Positions 9,271 through 18,302 of a stretch of 37,652 nucleotides of DNA are shown one piece after another. The position numbers were made by a program, and so were the translations under genes. A model generated the notes under the pieces. It did no database searches, was not told the origin of the DNA, and was given only the letters and a program-made list of their open reading frames with translations. The first letter of the stretch is position 1, and the number at the start of each line of letters is the position of its first letter. Source of the DNA: Dehalococcoidales bacterium (GTDB taxonomy: Bacteria > Chloroflexota > Dehalococcoidia > Dehalococcoidales > GCA-2688105). The stretch is from positions 1 to 37,652 of the forward strand of contig NZBQ01000001.1 in NCBI GenBank assembly GCA_002688105.1, read 5' to 3'.

Positions 9271-10208
9271 AATTTAACTTCTATGCCCGGGGTGTTTAAT
9301 ATAGCCCTTCCTCGTTTTATATCCTTGGCTATCTGGTTCTTTAGTTCCTCGGCGGTGTTGAATTGCTTCTCACTGCGAAGTCGCTCAATAATATCGATTT
9401 TCAGCTCGCGTCCATACAGATTATTATGATAGTCGAGCAGTAAAACCTCCACGGTGCGCTCGCTGCCGGGGAAGGTAGGGCGTCTGCCGACATTAGTCAT
9501 TGACGGGTAGGCTTGGTTATCAATATATGTCCAGGTGGCATAAACGCCATCGGCAGGGAGAGCCTGTTGTGGGTCTATATCAAGATTAGCGGTGGGAAAA
9601 CCTAACTTGGCGCCTCGTCCCTCCCCGCTGATTACATTCCCGTTCAGGATAAATGGTCGTCCGGTTAGTTTAAGTACCCTTTTCATATTGCCATCAGCCA
9701 GAGAATCTCTGATAGCTGTGCTGCTTACCACTTCGTTGTCTATCATCGCCGGTGGGATTACGGTTACACTAAAGTTCATATCTTGTCCCAGAGAGCGGAT
9801 GGTATCAATGTTGCCCTCCCGGTTCCGACCTAAGGCAAAGTCAGGTCCAACTACCAGCCCACGCATTCTGAGGTGCTTCTTTAACAGATTGAGGAACCGG
9901 CTAGCGTTAAGTTGAACTAACTCATCGGTGAAGGACAGGGGGATAGTAGCATCAACTCCTTCATTTTTGAGGAGAGCCATTCTTTTGGCGAGGTCAGTCA
10001 AGAATGGTAGCTTAGTTTGCGGTGATAGTATCTCCTGGGGATGCTGATGGAAGGTTACCACTCCGCTAAGCAAATTCTGCCGCTTGGCATTAGTTGTTAG
10101 CTGTGCAATCAGGTGTTTATGACCGAGGTGAACCCCGTCGAAAACCCCAACAGTTAGCAGCATGTCTTTCTTTGGTGATAACTCAGCTAACTCTTTCTCT
10201 ACCTGCAT
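9267..10208 (-). CDS. ribF: Bifunctional riboflavin kinase/FAD synthetase
   Basis: TVGVFDGVHLGHKHLI and GRGAKLGFPTANLD motifs; ATGA overlap with tyrS. Confidence 0.95.
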   Translation of the reverse strand: MQVEKELAELSPKKDMLLTVGVFDGVHLGHKHLIAQLTTNAKRQNLLSGVVTFHQHPQEILSPQTKLPFLTDLAKRMALLKNEGVDATIPLSFTDELVQLNASRFLNLLKKHLRMRGLVVGPDFALGRNREGNIDTIRSLGQDMNFSVTVIPPAMIDNEVVSSTAIRDSLADGNMKRVLKLTGRPFILNGNVISGEGRGAKLGFPTANLDIDPQQALPADGVYATWTYIDNQAYPSMTNVGRRPTFPGSERTVEVLLLDYHNNLYGRELKIDIIERLRSEKQFNTAEELKNQIAKDIKRGRAILNTPGIEVKL

Positions 10209-10422
10209 AGCCCTTCCTTGCGTAAGACTATTGGCGTAAATATAGTGTTAAACAGTCAAGTAATAAATGAGAAACCATGGCCAAGGTTATCTAATACTAT
10301 CATAAGCCTATTTTAGGCGTCAACTGACCTTAATAGATAAGTGCTGAGGATGAGAGGATAAACGGTTAGACTAGACGGGACTGAAATGAGTGACGCCTGG
10401 TTTTGTGCTATACTGAAGTTGG

Positions 10423-10495
10423 GCCAGCGTAGCTCAGGGGGTAGAGCAGCGGTTTCGTAAACCGCCGGTCGTCAGTTCGAATCTGACCGCTGGCT
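10423..10495 (+). tRNA. tRNA-Thr(CGT)
   Basis: gccagcg acceptor pairs with cgctggc; anticodon loop ttCGTaa flanked by cggt/accg; T-loop gttcgaatc. Confidence 0.95.
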
Positions 10496-10639
10496 TCCTG
10501 AATTCAAAAACACCCCAAAAGTAGATTTTTGCCACAGATGTGACACCCTAATCGGAAGACAATTTCAGGCCACTTCTTAGTCAATTGCAGGTCAGTTTCA
10601 GTTCTTGGTTTTTTGATCAGGAAAGGAGAGTAAGGGAAA

Positions 10640-10861
10640 ATGTCTTCGAGACAAAAGAGGTGGGAATCTGTGGGCAAAGCTTCCATACCCATTGCAACTT
10701 TGGTTGACCGATATCTCTCCGCGTGCCGTTCAGCCGGGATGAGCCCAAAGACTATCCGTGGCTACAACGAGAAGCTGAAGAGATATGTGCACATGATGGG
10801 TGGCATGCTTGGCGGCTTTATCCTGGAAGCTGTGCGTAACCTAGGTTGGAGTTTGCTCTAG
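10640..10861 (+). pseudogene. Truncated tyrosine recombinase/integrase (N-terminal SAM-like core-binding region only)
   Basis: IPIATLVDRYLSACRSAGMSPKTIRGYNEKLKRYVHMMGGMLG...LEAVRN then stop; no catalytic domain follows; lies just downstream of tRNA-Thr. Confidence 0.7.
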
Positions 10862-10918
10862 GATAGCAAATTAGGTACAATATTTATAGGTGGTAAAAAT
10901 AGTGGGGCAGATAAATAA

Positions 10919-11839
10919 ATGACAGTTAAGGCAACAGAGAAGAGACCATACATATGTAGTCGGTGTGGGCAGACCTTTACTAGTCCAGAAGCACTAAATC
11001 CAGTTAGGCATAATTGCGCAAAGTGGAATCTAGGGAAAGAGAAACATATTCCTAAGACCTACACTGACCATCACTTAGCTGAGTTAATCCCACGGAGAGA
11101 TAAGGTCTACTACCCACAGTCCATTTCTGACTCAACTGATATTGAGATACTGAAAGTAGCCATCGAAAATAGACTAAACATCCTACTCTTGGGTGAAACT
11201 GGAATTGGTAAGACACATTGTTTAAGGCATCTTGCCTACCAGACGAAGTTACCTTATATGAGGGTTAACCTGAATGGTGGGACTACCCAAGAAGACCTGA
11301 TTGGTCAGTGGATACCAAAGAAGAATGGCCATGGTTTCATGTGGGTAGATGGTGTTTTAACCAGAATGATTAGATATGGCGGGTTATTTGTCTGTGATGA
11401 GATAAACGCCGCCAACGCTGAGATTTTATTTATTCTCCATTCCTTGCTTGATGATGAGAGAAGGGTTGTCCTGGTTCAGAAGGATGGAGAGGTAGTTAAA
11501 GCACACAAAGGTTTTATCTTTGCCGCAACAATGAACCCTACCGGATATGAGGGAACCAAGCCCCTTAATCTAGCTCTATTCGATAGGTTCGATGTAATAC
11601 TTGAGTTCAAGAATTACGCGGAAAAGTTTGTCTCAAGTGATATGAGAGAGGCAGTCAAGAAGATCAAACAAGGGGTGGCTGATGGCAGTATATCGGGAGC
11701 CATATCAACTCGTGGAGTTAAGCAGTTTATCAGAAATCGAAAGATTTTTGGGCTAGAGGTAGCCAAGTCCATATTCATTCAGAAATTTGAGGGAATACAT
11801 CGAGAAACAGTTGAACACTTACTCGATACTATATGCTGA
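10919..11839 (+). CDS. MoxR/CobS-like AAA+ ATPase with N-terminal zinc-finger-like segment
   Basis: YICSRCGQTFTSPEALNPVRHNC (CxxC...HxxxxC) then LLGETGIGKTH (Walker A), GGLFVCDEINAANAEILFILHSLLDD (Walker B/MoxR), FIFAATMNPTGYEG. Confidence 0.85.
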   Translation: MTVKATEKRPYICSRCGQTFTSPEALNPVRHNCAKWNLGKEKHIPKTYTDHHLAELIPRRDKVYYPQSISDSTDIEILKVAIENRLNILLLGETGIGKTHCLRHLAYQTKLPYMRVNLNGGTTQEDLIGQWIPKKNGHGFMWVDGVLTRMIRYGGLFVCDEINAANAEILFILHSLLDDERRVVLVQKDGEVVKAHKGFIFAATMNPTGYEGTKPLNLALFDRFDVILEFKNYAEKFVSSDMREAVKKIKQGVADGSISGAISTRGVKQFIRNRKIFGLEVAKSIFIQKFEGIHRETVEHLLDTIC

Positions 11840-11973
11840 TTATATTTCCCGATAATAATTTATCTACTACTAAGGATTCCAGTTCTTCACAGAAACAAGG
11901 CAGGAATGTAGTTCCTCTCATCGCCAGAGGTCATAGATTAGGCAGGTAAAGATGTTTTGGAATTAGTTTACCG

Positions 11974-13659
11974 ATGAAGAAATTAGATAAGATGGCTCTA
12001 ATGCTAAAGAATTATGACGAGGTTATGCTATCCCAAAAGGATTCCGTTTCTATCAGGATTAGGGCTAGAGATGAAAAGGGAAATATTCAAGACCATAGTC
12101 AGGCTCTATCTCCTCAGGATAAGGTCAAACATAATATTCCAATAGATATTAAAGATGATTCCATTGAGAGCCTAGTCTTGTCTAAGGCAAAGAACCTCAG
12201 GGCATTGGGGCACTTAATATACACTAGAGAACCTTTATCTCCTACTCCAATGCATATCTCTGAGAAGAATGCCTATTATTTTTTGGAGCAACAAAGAGTC
12301 GAGAATATTCTGTCTGGAAAATATAATGGAATGAAGAAATACCTTATCTACTTAACTGAGAAAGATATTCCGAACAAGACACCAGTTCACTTGTGGGGAA
12401 GGCGGTTTTTCCTTCCATATAAGGTAGAAGAGCCGGAAGAAAAACCCAGGGATATAATAGACAAATTCTTGACCTCTAAATCTGTAAAAGAAAGAACAGA
12501 GCTAGCCAAGGAATTTGTAGATTATCTTCCCAAGGATTTAACTTCTCTATCCCCTTCAAATCTGTCAGATTCTTTAAATGGAAAGGATTCCAAAGATGAG
12601 GAAAGGTCATCTAGGGCAACCCAAGAAAAGATAGATAAGGAACGAGAGGAAAAGGATAAGAATCAAGAAAATCATCAGGACAGTCAAGGCAAGGCAGAAG
12701 GTCAGGGCAGTAATTATAAATCAGAATCAGAAAGTGAAGGGTCTAATCCACAATCTGGCTCTGGGGTTGGTTTAAGCAGTAGTCCTAGTATGTCAAGCGA
12801 TTTTGAAGACATGAAGGATACCCTTGATGATATGCTCTTATCGGCGGTTAAGGAAGTCTCTACTGAACTAAGTAAGTTCGAAGCGAACCCAGAAAAGAAG
12901 AGAATGCTACAAAGGAAGCAGGGTCCTGGATGGAGTCCTTTCTCAGTTAATAAACCGTTAGAGAAGGTTAATATTATCCCCCAATCCAATTTAGTCGATG
13001 AACTCTATCAGGTATTCAGGAGTACCAGGGTAGACCTTCAGGATAGGTGGGTTAGGCATCAGAAAAAGGGTAGGATTGACCTGAGGGAGGCTATGTCTAA
13101 CAGTAACAGCTTAAAAATCTTCAAGAAATACGAGCCGTCATACCTCCATGAAAGTAAAATCAGTCTTGTTATCTTGTATGACATTTCTGGTTCAATGATT
13201 AAAAATGACCCGGAAAGAATTGAACTTAATTGTGTTTCAGCATTAATATCTGCGGCAACTAAAGCTGGTAATGAGGTGTGTTGCATCTCATTTGATACTT
13301 ATGCCATTGTTGTGAAGGGATTTGGTGATTCCAATCTTAGGTTACTGGACTATAATGTCCATGGAGGGACCGACCCCAATTGTGCGGTGGAGGCCTTTAA
13401 GAAAATTCAACCGCAGGCTAGGTATCCTGTTGTGTTGATTATTCTTACTGATGGATATTTTAAAATTGACCTCAAAGACATGATTGATGAGTCAAGGTTG
13501 TATAGGATACTGATTGGTAGTCATTCAGCTATATCGAACATATCTGAAAGAAAGCAGTCTGGATGGATTCAAATTTCTAATATGTCTACCCTTCCAGCAG
13601 TAATGAAGAGTGTCCTGATAGATGTAGAGCAGAGAATTAAGAGGAGATTAGGGAGGTAA
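11974..13659 (+). CDS. VWA-domain protein, CobT-like, with Ser/Glu-rich low-complexity linker
   Basis: ISLVILYDISGSM (MIDAS DxSxS), ...VHGGTDPNCAVEAF..., VVLIILTDGYF; charged linker around aa 205-265. Confidence 0.85.
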   Translation: MKKLDKMALMLKNYDEVMLSQKDSVSIRIRARDEKGNIQDHSQALSPQDKVKHNIPIDIKDDSIESLVLSKAKNLRALGHLIYTREPLSPTPMHISEKNAYYFLEQQRVENILSGKYNGMKKYLIYLTEKDIPNKTPVHLWGRRFFLPYKVEEPEEKPRDIIDKFLTSKSVKERTELAKEFVDYLPKDLTSLSPSNLSDSLNGKDSKDEERSSRATQEKIDKEREEKDKNQENHQDSQGKAEGQGSNYKSESESEGSNPQSGSGVGLSSSPSMSSDFEDMKDTLDDMLLSAVKEVSTELSKFEANPEKKRMLQRKQGPGWSPFSVNKPLEKVNIIPQSNLVDELYQVFRSTRVDLQDRWVRHQKKGRIDLREAMSNSNSLKIFKKYEPSYLHESKISLVILYDISGSMIKNDPERIELNCVSALISAATKAGNEVCCISFDTYAIVVKGFGDSNLRLLDYNVHGGTDPNCAVEAFKKIQPQARYPVVLIILTDGYFKIDLKDMIDESRLYRILIGSHSAISNISERKQSGWIQISNMSTLPAVMKSVLIDVEQRIKRRLGR

Positions 13660-13706
13660 TAAATATGAGTAATGGTGTTAACCTGCCCTGATAATTTGGT
13701 AGCCCT

Positions 13707-13840
13707 TTAAGTTAGGATTTTCTGCATTGTAGCTAATGGAGTAGGTGGTAGGTATCCCCGGGCACTATGAGGACACACCGGATTGTACTCCTTGATATTT
13801 TATACTCAAGCGAGTAGCGCAATTCGTGTGCCAATGATGA
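13707..13840 (-). pseudogene. IS3-type transposase C-terminal remnant
   Basis: Minus strand: SLAHELRYSLEYKI / (frameshift) / KEYNPVCPHSARGYLPPTPLATMQKILT*; matches the 'YNxxRPHSxLGYxxP' tail of DDE transposases. Confidence 0.6.
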
Positions 13841-14067
13841 CTGAAAAGGGGGGCCTGGGATGATTTTGAGCGCATAAAATCAGAGGGGATAGCCCACTTA
13901 AAATCGAAACTACATTGGACAAACGCAAAGCAGCATTTCCGACAAAAGTCGTATACATCAAAATCAGATACTGTTAGCCTAAGAGTAGTACTTCAGGAAT
14001 GGGACAGGTAAGAATGGTCCCAAAGGTCCGTTCAAGCTATAGAGCAAGGCCTCAGTTCGGGGAGGTG

Positions 14068-14976
14068 ATGACCGTGAAGATAAGAGATCTTATTGCTAAT
14101 GAAAGAACCAGCCTTTCGTTCGAATTCTTCCCACCTAAGGCTAAGGAAGGTGAAGACCATCTGTTTGGGACGGTAAGAAGGTTGGAACCCTTTACACCTA
14201 ACTTCGTGTCGGTTACGTATGGTGCTGGCGGCGGAACACTGAAAAACACGAGACACGTGGTAAAACGCATCAAAGAAGAAACATCACTGACGCCAATGCC
14301 GCACTTGACCTGCATCGGCCAACACCAGGAGGAACTCAAAGCCATCCTTAGCGACTACACGGCTATGGGAGTCGAGAATATCCTGGCTCTCAGGGGAGAC
14401 CCCCCCGAAGAGACAACCGGACACGCTACCAAGGATAGACTTTGCTACGCCAATGACCTGGTACAGCTAGCAGCTTCTCTTGATGCTTTCTCCATCGGGG
14501 TGGCAGTATACCCGGAAGGCCACTGTGAATCTCCTAATCTTGGGATAGACATGGTCTACACCAAAGAGAAGATTGATGCCGGGGCTGACTTTGCTATTAC
14601 CCAGATGTTCTTTGATAACCGTTACTTCTATCAATTCATGGAGAGGGCAGATCGGGCTGGGATACGCGTCCCCGTTATTTCTGGTATCATGCCCATCACC
14701 AATATAGAGAAGGTAAAGAGGTTCAGCCAGATGTGTGGCGCTACTCTACCGGCGCACCTTGTCGAGAGAATGGAGGTAGCAGCCTCTCCAGCGGAAGTCC
14801 GAAAGATCGGCATAGACTTTGCCGTAAAACAATGTGAAGACCTGTGGGGAAACGGAGTCCGCTACTTCCATTTTTATACGATGAATCGTTCCAAAGCGGT
14901 AGCTGAGATTCTGCACAGTCTTGACTTGGGTCAGGGTAGCAATCGTCGCTTTACCACTGCAGGGGAATCAATATAG
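14068..14976 (+). CDS. metF: Methylenetetrahydrofolate reductase
   Basis: SLSFEFFPPKAKEGEDHLF...PNFVSVTYGAGG...HLTCIGQ...NILALRGDPP...AITQMFFDN. ATG at 14068 has GGGGAGG upstream; the track ORF begins at 13999. Confidence 0.93.
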   Translation: MTVKIRDLIANERTSLSFEFFPPKAKEGEDHLFGTVRRLEPFTPNFVSVTYGAGGGTLKNTRHVVKRIKEETSLTPMPHLTCIGQHQEELKAILSDYTAMGVENILALRGDPPEETTGHATKDRLCYANDLVQLAASLDAFSIGVAVYPEGHCESPNLGIDMVYTKEKIDAGADFAITQMFFDNRYFYQFMERADRAGIRVPVISGIMPITNIEKVKRFSQMCGATLPAHLVERMEVAASPAEVRKIGIDFAVKQCEDLWGNGVRYFHFYTMNRSKAVAEILHSLDLGQGSNRRFTTAGESI

Positions 14977-15034
14977 AGATTCTCCCGACTGGCAGGTGAG
15001 TTACTAACCCAGTTGAGGGAATGGTGAGGAGATT

Positions 15035-15697
15035 ATGAATGACATCTTCCGGAACACTCTGAAACGAGTCAAACCCATCAGATTCCGCGAGCCGCTGGCG
15101 GAAACACTGGGAGCGTTGAAAGAAGAAGGTGCCTTAGATTACAATTTTATTGATGTAGTCAAGATGTCCGGACATGCTTGCCCTACTGTCTCGGCTGCCT
15201 ACTTGTGCTGCCAGACGGCTCTGGAGAAACTTTACGGCGACACAATCCCTGTCAGAGGCGAGATTGCGGTTACCGTTTATGGAGAGCCTGACGAAGGAGT
15301 ATATGGAGTCATGGCTCAAGTATTCAGCTTTCTAACTGGCGCCGCTGCGGCGACCGGCTTCAAAGGACTGGGGCACAGGTTCAAGAGAAAGGATTTACTG
15401 AGATTTCACTTAGAAAAAGTTGACCCGGAAGCCATGTGCTTTGAGTTCAGAAGGCTGGACAACGGTAAGGCGGTGCTGGTCAGGTTTTATCCCCAGCGGA
15501 TTCCTTTCCCAGAAGAGAAGGCAAAGCAGCTCAGCCATCTGCTGCAACCAGTACTTTGGGAGGCAGCTACAGAGGAGGAAACGAAGCAGTTTCAGGGACT
15601 CTGGATGGAAAAGGTAGAGCATATGCTTCTCAAAAGAGAGGGAACTGAGAGATGGCTACAACTAGAAGAAAGGAGAGGGCAAAATGAACGCAGCTAA
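15035..15697 (+). CDS. FmdE-related domain protein (putative)
   Basis: VVKMSGHACPTVSAAYLCCQTALEKLYGDTIPVRGEIAVTVYG resembles the (S/F)GHxCPG..A.GY motif of FmdE-family proteins. Confidence 0.45.
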   Translation: MNDIFRNTLKRVKPIRFREPLAETLGALKEEGALDYNFIDVVKMSGHACPTVSAAYLCCQTALEKLYGDTIPVRGEIAVTVYGEPDEGVYGVMAQVFSFLTGAAAATGFKGLGHRFKRKDLLRFHLEKVDPEAMCFEFRRLDNGKAVLVRFYPQRIPFPEEKAKQLSHLLQPVLWEAATEEETKQFQGLWMEKVEHMLLKREGTERWLQLEERRGQNERS

Positions 15698-16673
15698 AAC
15701 AATTGATGTGAAGGGACTAGACCATGCTGAGAGGGAAGGCCTGATTTTCCCTGGTGTTGAAGCTCTCAAAGACGGAGAGACGTTAAGAATTGTTGTCGAG
15801 TTCAATCCGGTACCTCTGGTCTACTTGCTGAAAGCACAGGACAATTTTGATATTTCTTATGAAAAGGAAGGGCCTGATGAGTGGATTCTGCGGGTGGCCA
15901 AGGGTAGTGCGCAGGAAGACCAAAAAGGACAGTTCAAAGAACTATTAACCCAATTGAGGGAAGGGGAAGCGTCGCCGGAGACCAAAGAGAAGGCGAGAAC
16001 GCTTCTTCAGCAGGTTGATGCCAAGACCTTGGGAGTTTTGGAGCAGGAATTGATCCGGGAAGGCGTCTCCCATGAGGAGATCAGGAGGAGCTTGTGCGAT
16101 ATCCACCTCGAAGTTCTGAGGGACAGCCTTGTTGCCAAGAGAACGGAGGTTTCAGCACCGCACCCGGTGCATACCTTTATGCAGGAGCATGAAATCATCC
16201 TCGATAATTTAAGGGAGTTGGGCTCTCTGGTAGACAGGCTGAAAGGCTTGAATAGTTTTGACGGCATGGGAGAAGACCTGGAAAAACTAGAGGATATTGC
16301 CCATCACCTGGTGGAAGCGGAAAGTCATCACCAGCGTGAAGAAGAGGTTCTTTTCTCAGAATTGGAAAAACGCGACATCGTTGAGCCCCCCGAGATCATG
16401 AAGATGGATCACGTGGAGTTCAGAAAAAGGAAACAGGAGCTATACCAGCTTTCTCATCGTCCCCGAGAGCATGACTTCAATAAATTCAAAGCAAGGGTTA
16501 TTGAACTAGGGGAATATCTTGCCAGAGAACTGGAAAGCCATATCTTCAAGGAAGACAACATCATCTATCAGATCGCCCTTCAGGTACTGATCCCGGAGGA
16601 TTGGGAAAGAATTAAAAGGCTTTGCGACGAACTGGGATATTGCTGCTTTACCCCGGAAGACCAAAAGGAGTGA
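15684..16673 (+). CDS. DUF2249-DUF438-hemerythrin HHE multidomain protein
   Basis: N-term GLIFPGVEALKDGETLRIVVEFNPVPLVYLL...DEWILRVAK (DUF2249); QFKELLTQLREGEASPE..ARTLL (DUF438); HTFMQEHEIILDN...HHQREEEVLFSEL...HIFKEDNIIYQIA (hemerythrin). Overlaps upstream ORF by 14 nt. Confidence 0.85.
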   Translation: MNAAKTIDVKGLDHAEREGLIFPGVEALKDGETLRIVVEFNPVPLVYLLKAQDNFDISYEKEGPDEWILRVAKGSAQEDQKGQFKELLTQLREGEASPETKEKARTLLQQVDAKTLGVLEQELIREGVSHEEIRRSLCDIHLEVLRDSLVAKRTEVSAPHPVHTFMQEHEIILDNLRELGSLVDRLKGLNSFDGMGEDLEKLEDIAHHLVEAESHHQREEEVLFSELEKRDIVEPPEIMKMDHVEFRKRKQELYQLSHRPREHDFNKFKARVIELGEYLARELESHIFKEDNIIYQIALQVLIPEDWERIKRLCDELGYCCFTPEDQKE

Positions 16674-16682
16674 GGAAAAGAA

Positions 16683-16904
16683 ACGGTTGATCTGGACTTA
16701 AGGGGAATAATGCCTTTTGAGAGACACGAACTAATCTTCCAAAAATGGGATGCGTTGCAGCCAGGGGAGACGCTAAGAATCATAAATGACAATGACCCCA
16801 AGCCGCTACACCATCAGTTTGAGGCGGAGTACAACGGTAAGTATGAGTGGGAATATGAACAGGAAGGGCCAAAGGACTGGATAGCCAGGATTAAAAAGAC
16901 CTGA
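16683..16904 (+). CDS. DUF2249-domain protein; N-terminus likely extends to an ACG codon at 16683
   Basis: FERHELIFQKWDALQPGETLRIINDNDPKPLHHQFEAEYNGKYEWEYEQEGPKDWIARI; in-frame upstream TVDLDLRGIMP extends the conserved N-terminus. Confidence 0.75.
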   Translation, partial: TVDLDLRGIMPFERHELIFQKWDALQPGETLRIINDNDPKPLHHQFEAEYNGKYEWEYEQEGPKDWIARIKKT

Positions 16905-16978
16905 GAGGGAGTCTGAAAACCATCATCGATGAGCGGATGGCTGTTCCTCCAAAAATACACGCATTAGGAGTTGATAGT

Positions 16979-17503
16979 ATGACAGATGGGGAAAAGCCGA
17001 CGGACATGCTAAGAGACGAGCATAAAAATGTGCTGCAAAAACTGGACGCCTTAGAAGATGTTATTAACCGTCTCCATGAAAAGGAAGCGGTCGCTGCCCA
17101 GCGAAAGGATTTGGCTTCCTTCTTTAACACCGATTTTTGGACTCACTTTGCTAAAGAGGAAGAAACTCTCTTTCCTGAACTGGATAAGTTTATCCCCAGA
17201 GAGAGTGGCCCGGTCGGAGTGATGCTGTCCGAGCACGACGACGTGCGGAAGACTAACGCAGAGATCCAGCGAGCAATTGATGAATATCTTGAAGGCTCTG
17301 GCAGCTTACAGACAGTCACGGTGATCCAGAACTACGGCACTCATTTTGTCACGGTTCTGCGAGATCACATTAACAAGGAAGACAATATCCTGTTTATGAT
17401 GGCAGACATGCATCTTGATAAGACACAGGTAGATACAGTCATTAAGCTTTTTGATGAGATAGAAGGTTCTGCTGAGAAAGGAAGGGCGCCCCAGAAAGGG
17501 TGA
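16979..17503 (+). CDS. Hemerythrin HHE domain protein
   Basis: MLRDEHKNVLQKLD...HFAKEEETLFPEL...MLSEHDDVRKTN...LRDHINKEDNILF: full set of His/Glu ligand motifs. ATG at 16979 preferred over 16937. Confidence 0.88.
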   Translation: MTDGEKPTDMLRDEHKNVLQKLDALEDVINRLHEKEAVAAQRKDLASFFNTDFWTHFAKEEETLFPELDKFIPRESGPVGVMLSEHDDVRKTNAEIQRAIDEYLEGSGSLQTVTVIQNYGTHFVTVLRDHINKEDNILFMMADMHLDKTQVDTVIKLFDEIEGSAEKGRAPQKG

Positions 17504-17526
17504 CACCTGGTTACAAAGGGACATGA

Positions 17527-17892
17527 ATGTTGAGAGTAAAAAGGGCATACGAAAGTAAGCAGGCTGATGATGGGGTAAGAATTCTTGTTGACAGGTTGTG
17601 GCCGTAGGGTTTACGTTCGGCTGACGCTGGCATTGGTGAATGTGCGAAGGAGATTGTTCCCAGTGACCAGCTACGCCGCTGGTTTGGTCACAGGCCGGAG
17701 AGGTGGTCAGAATTCAGGCGGAGATACATGGAGGAGCTCCATGCTCCGGAGAAAACCAGATTCGTAAGGAGAATCGTCCGAATGGCTATCAACGGCAATG
17801 TCACTCTTGTGTACGGCGCTAGAGATACCGAACACAATAACGCCAGAGTGCTGGAAGAAGTGGTTGCCAGGTACATGAAGGAGTTGCCTTGA
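17527..17892 (+). pseudogene. DUF488 protein with in-frame TAG
   Basis: MLRVKRAYESKQADDGVRILVDRLWP*GLRSADAGIGECAKEIVPSDQLRRWFGHRPERWSEFRRRYMEELHAPEKTRFVRRIVRMAINGNVTLVYGARDTEHNNARVLEEVVARYMKELP*; stop at 17605-17607. Confidence 0.8.
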
Positions 17893-17914
17893 GCGTGAAA
17901 GATGAAGGTAAAAC

Positions 17915-18289
17915 GTGGCCAGATTGTTTGACAGGTTAAGCAGCAAAAAGGAAAAAGACATCCAGGTATTGCGAGATTTCATTTCTATCTTCTGTCGGGA
18001 AAAGCATCCCGGACGAACTAAGGATGTCTTCCCGGTGATAGATGAGCGGTTACGTCATGCTCTGGGCGATAAAGATCTGACCCTTTGTGTAGATTGCACC
18101 AGGCTTCTAAACCACGGCACGGCAAAGCTACTCCTTTGTCCCTATGACCCTAAACCGATGTGCAAGAAGTGCGAGACTCACTGCTATGCCCCCGGTTATC
18201 GAGAACGAATCCGGAAAGTTATGAGGTTCTCGGGCCAGTACCTGTTGAAACACGGTCGACTGGAACTAATGATTCACTATTTCTTCTGA
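17915..18289 (+). CDS. YgbA-like (nitrous oxide-stimulated promoter) family protein
   Basis: IFCREKHPG...LTLCVDCTRLLNHGTAKLLLCPYDPKPMCKKCETHCYAPGYRERIRKVMRFSGQYLLKHG; Cys-rich pattern typical of this family. Confidence 0.8.
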   Translation: MARLFDRLSSKKEKDIQVLRDFISIFCREKHPGRTKDVFPVIDERLRHALGDKDLTLCVDCTRLLNHGTAKLLLCPYDPKPMCKKCETHCYAPGYRERIRKVMRFSGQYLLKHGRLELMIHYFF

Positions 18290-18302
18290 GGTAACGGAGA
18301 CG

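Noticed and set aside
10496-13998. Direct repeat of the tRNA-Thr 3' end as an attR for the AAA/VWA island
   Set aside because: I looked for gttcgaatctgaccgctggc-like sequence downstream and did not find a convincing copy, so the island's right border is not defined by an att repeat in this window.
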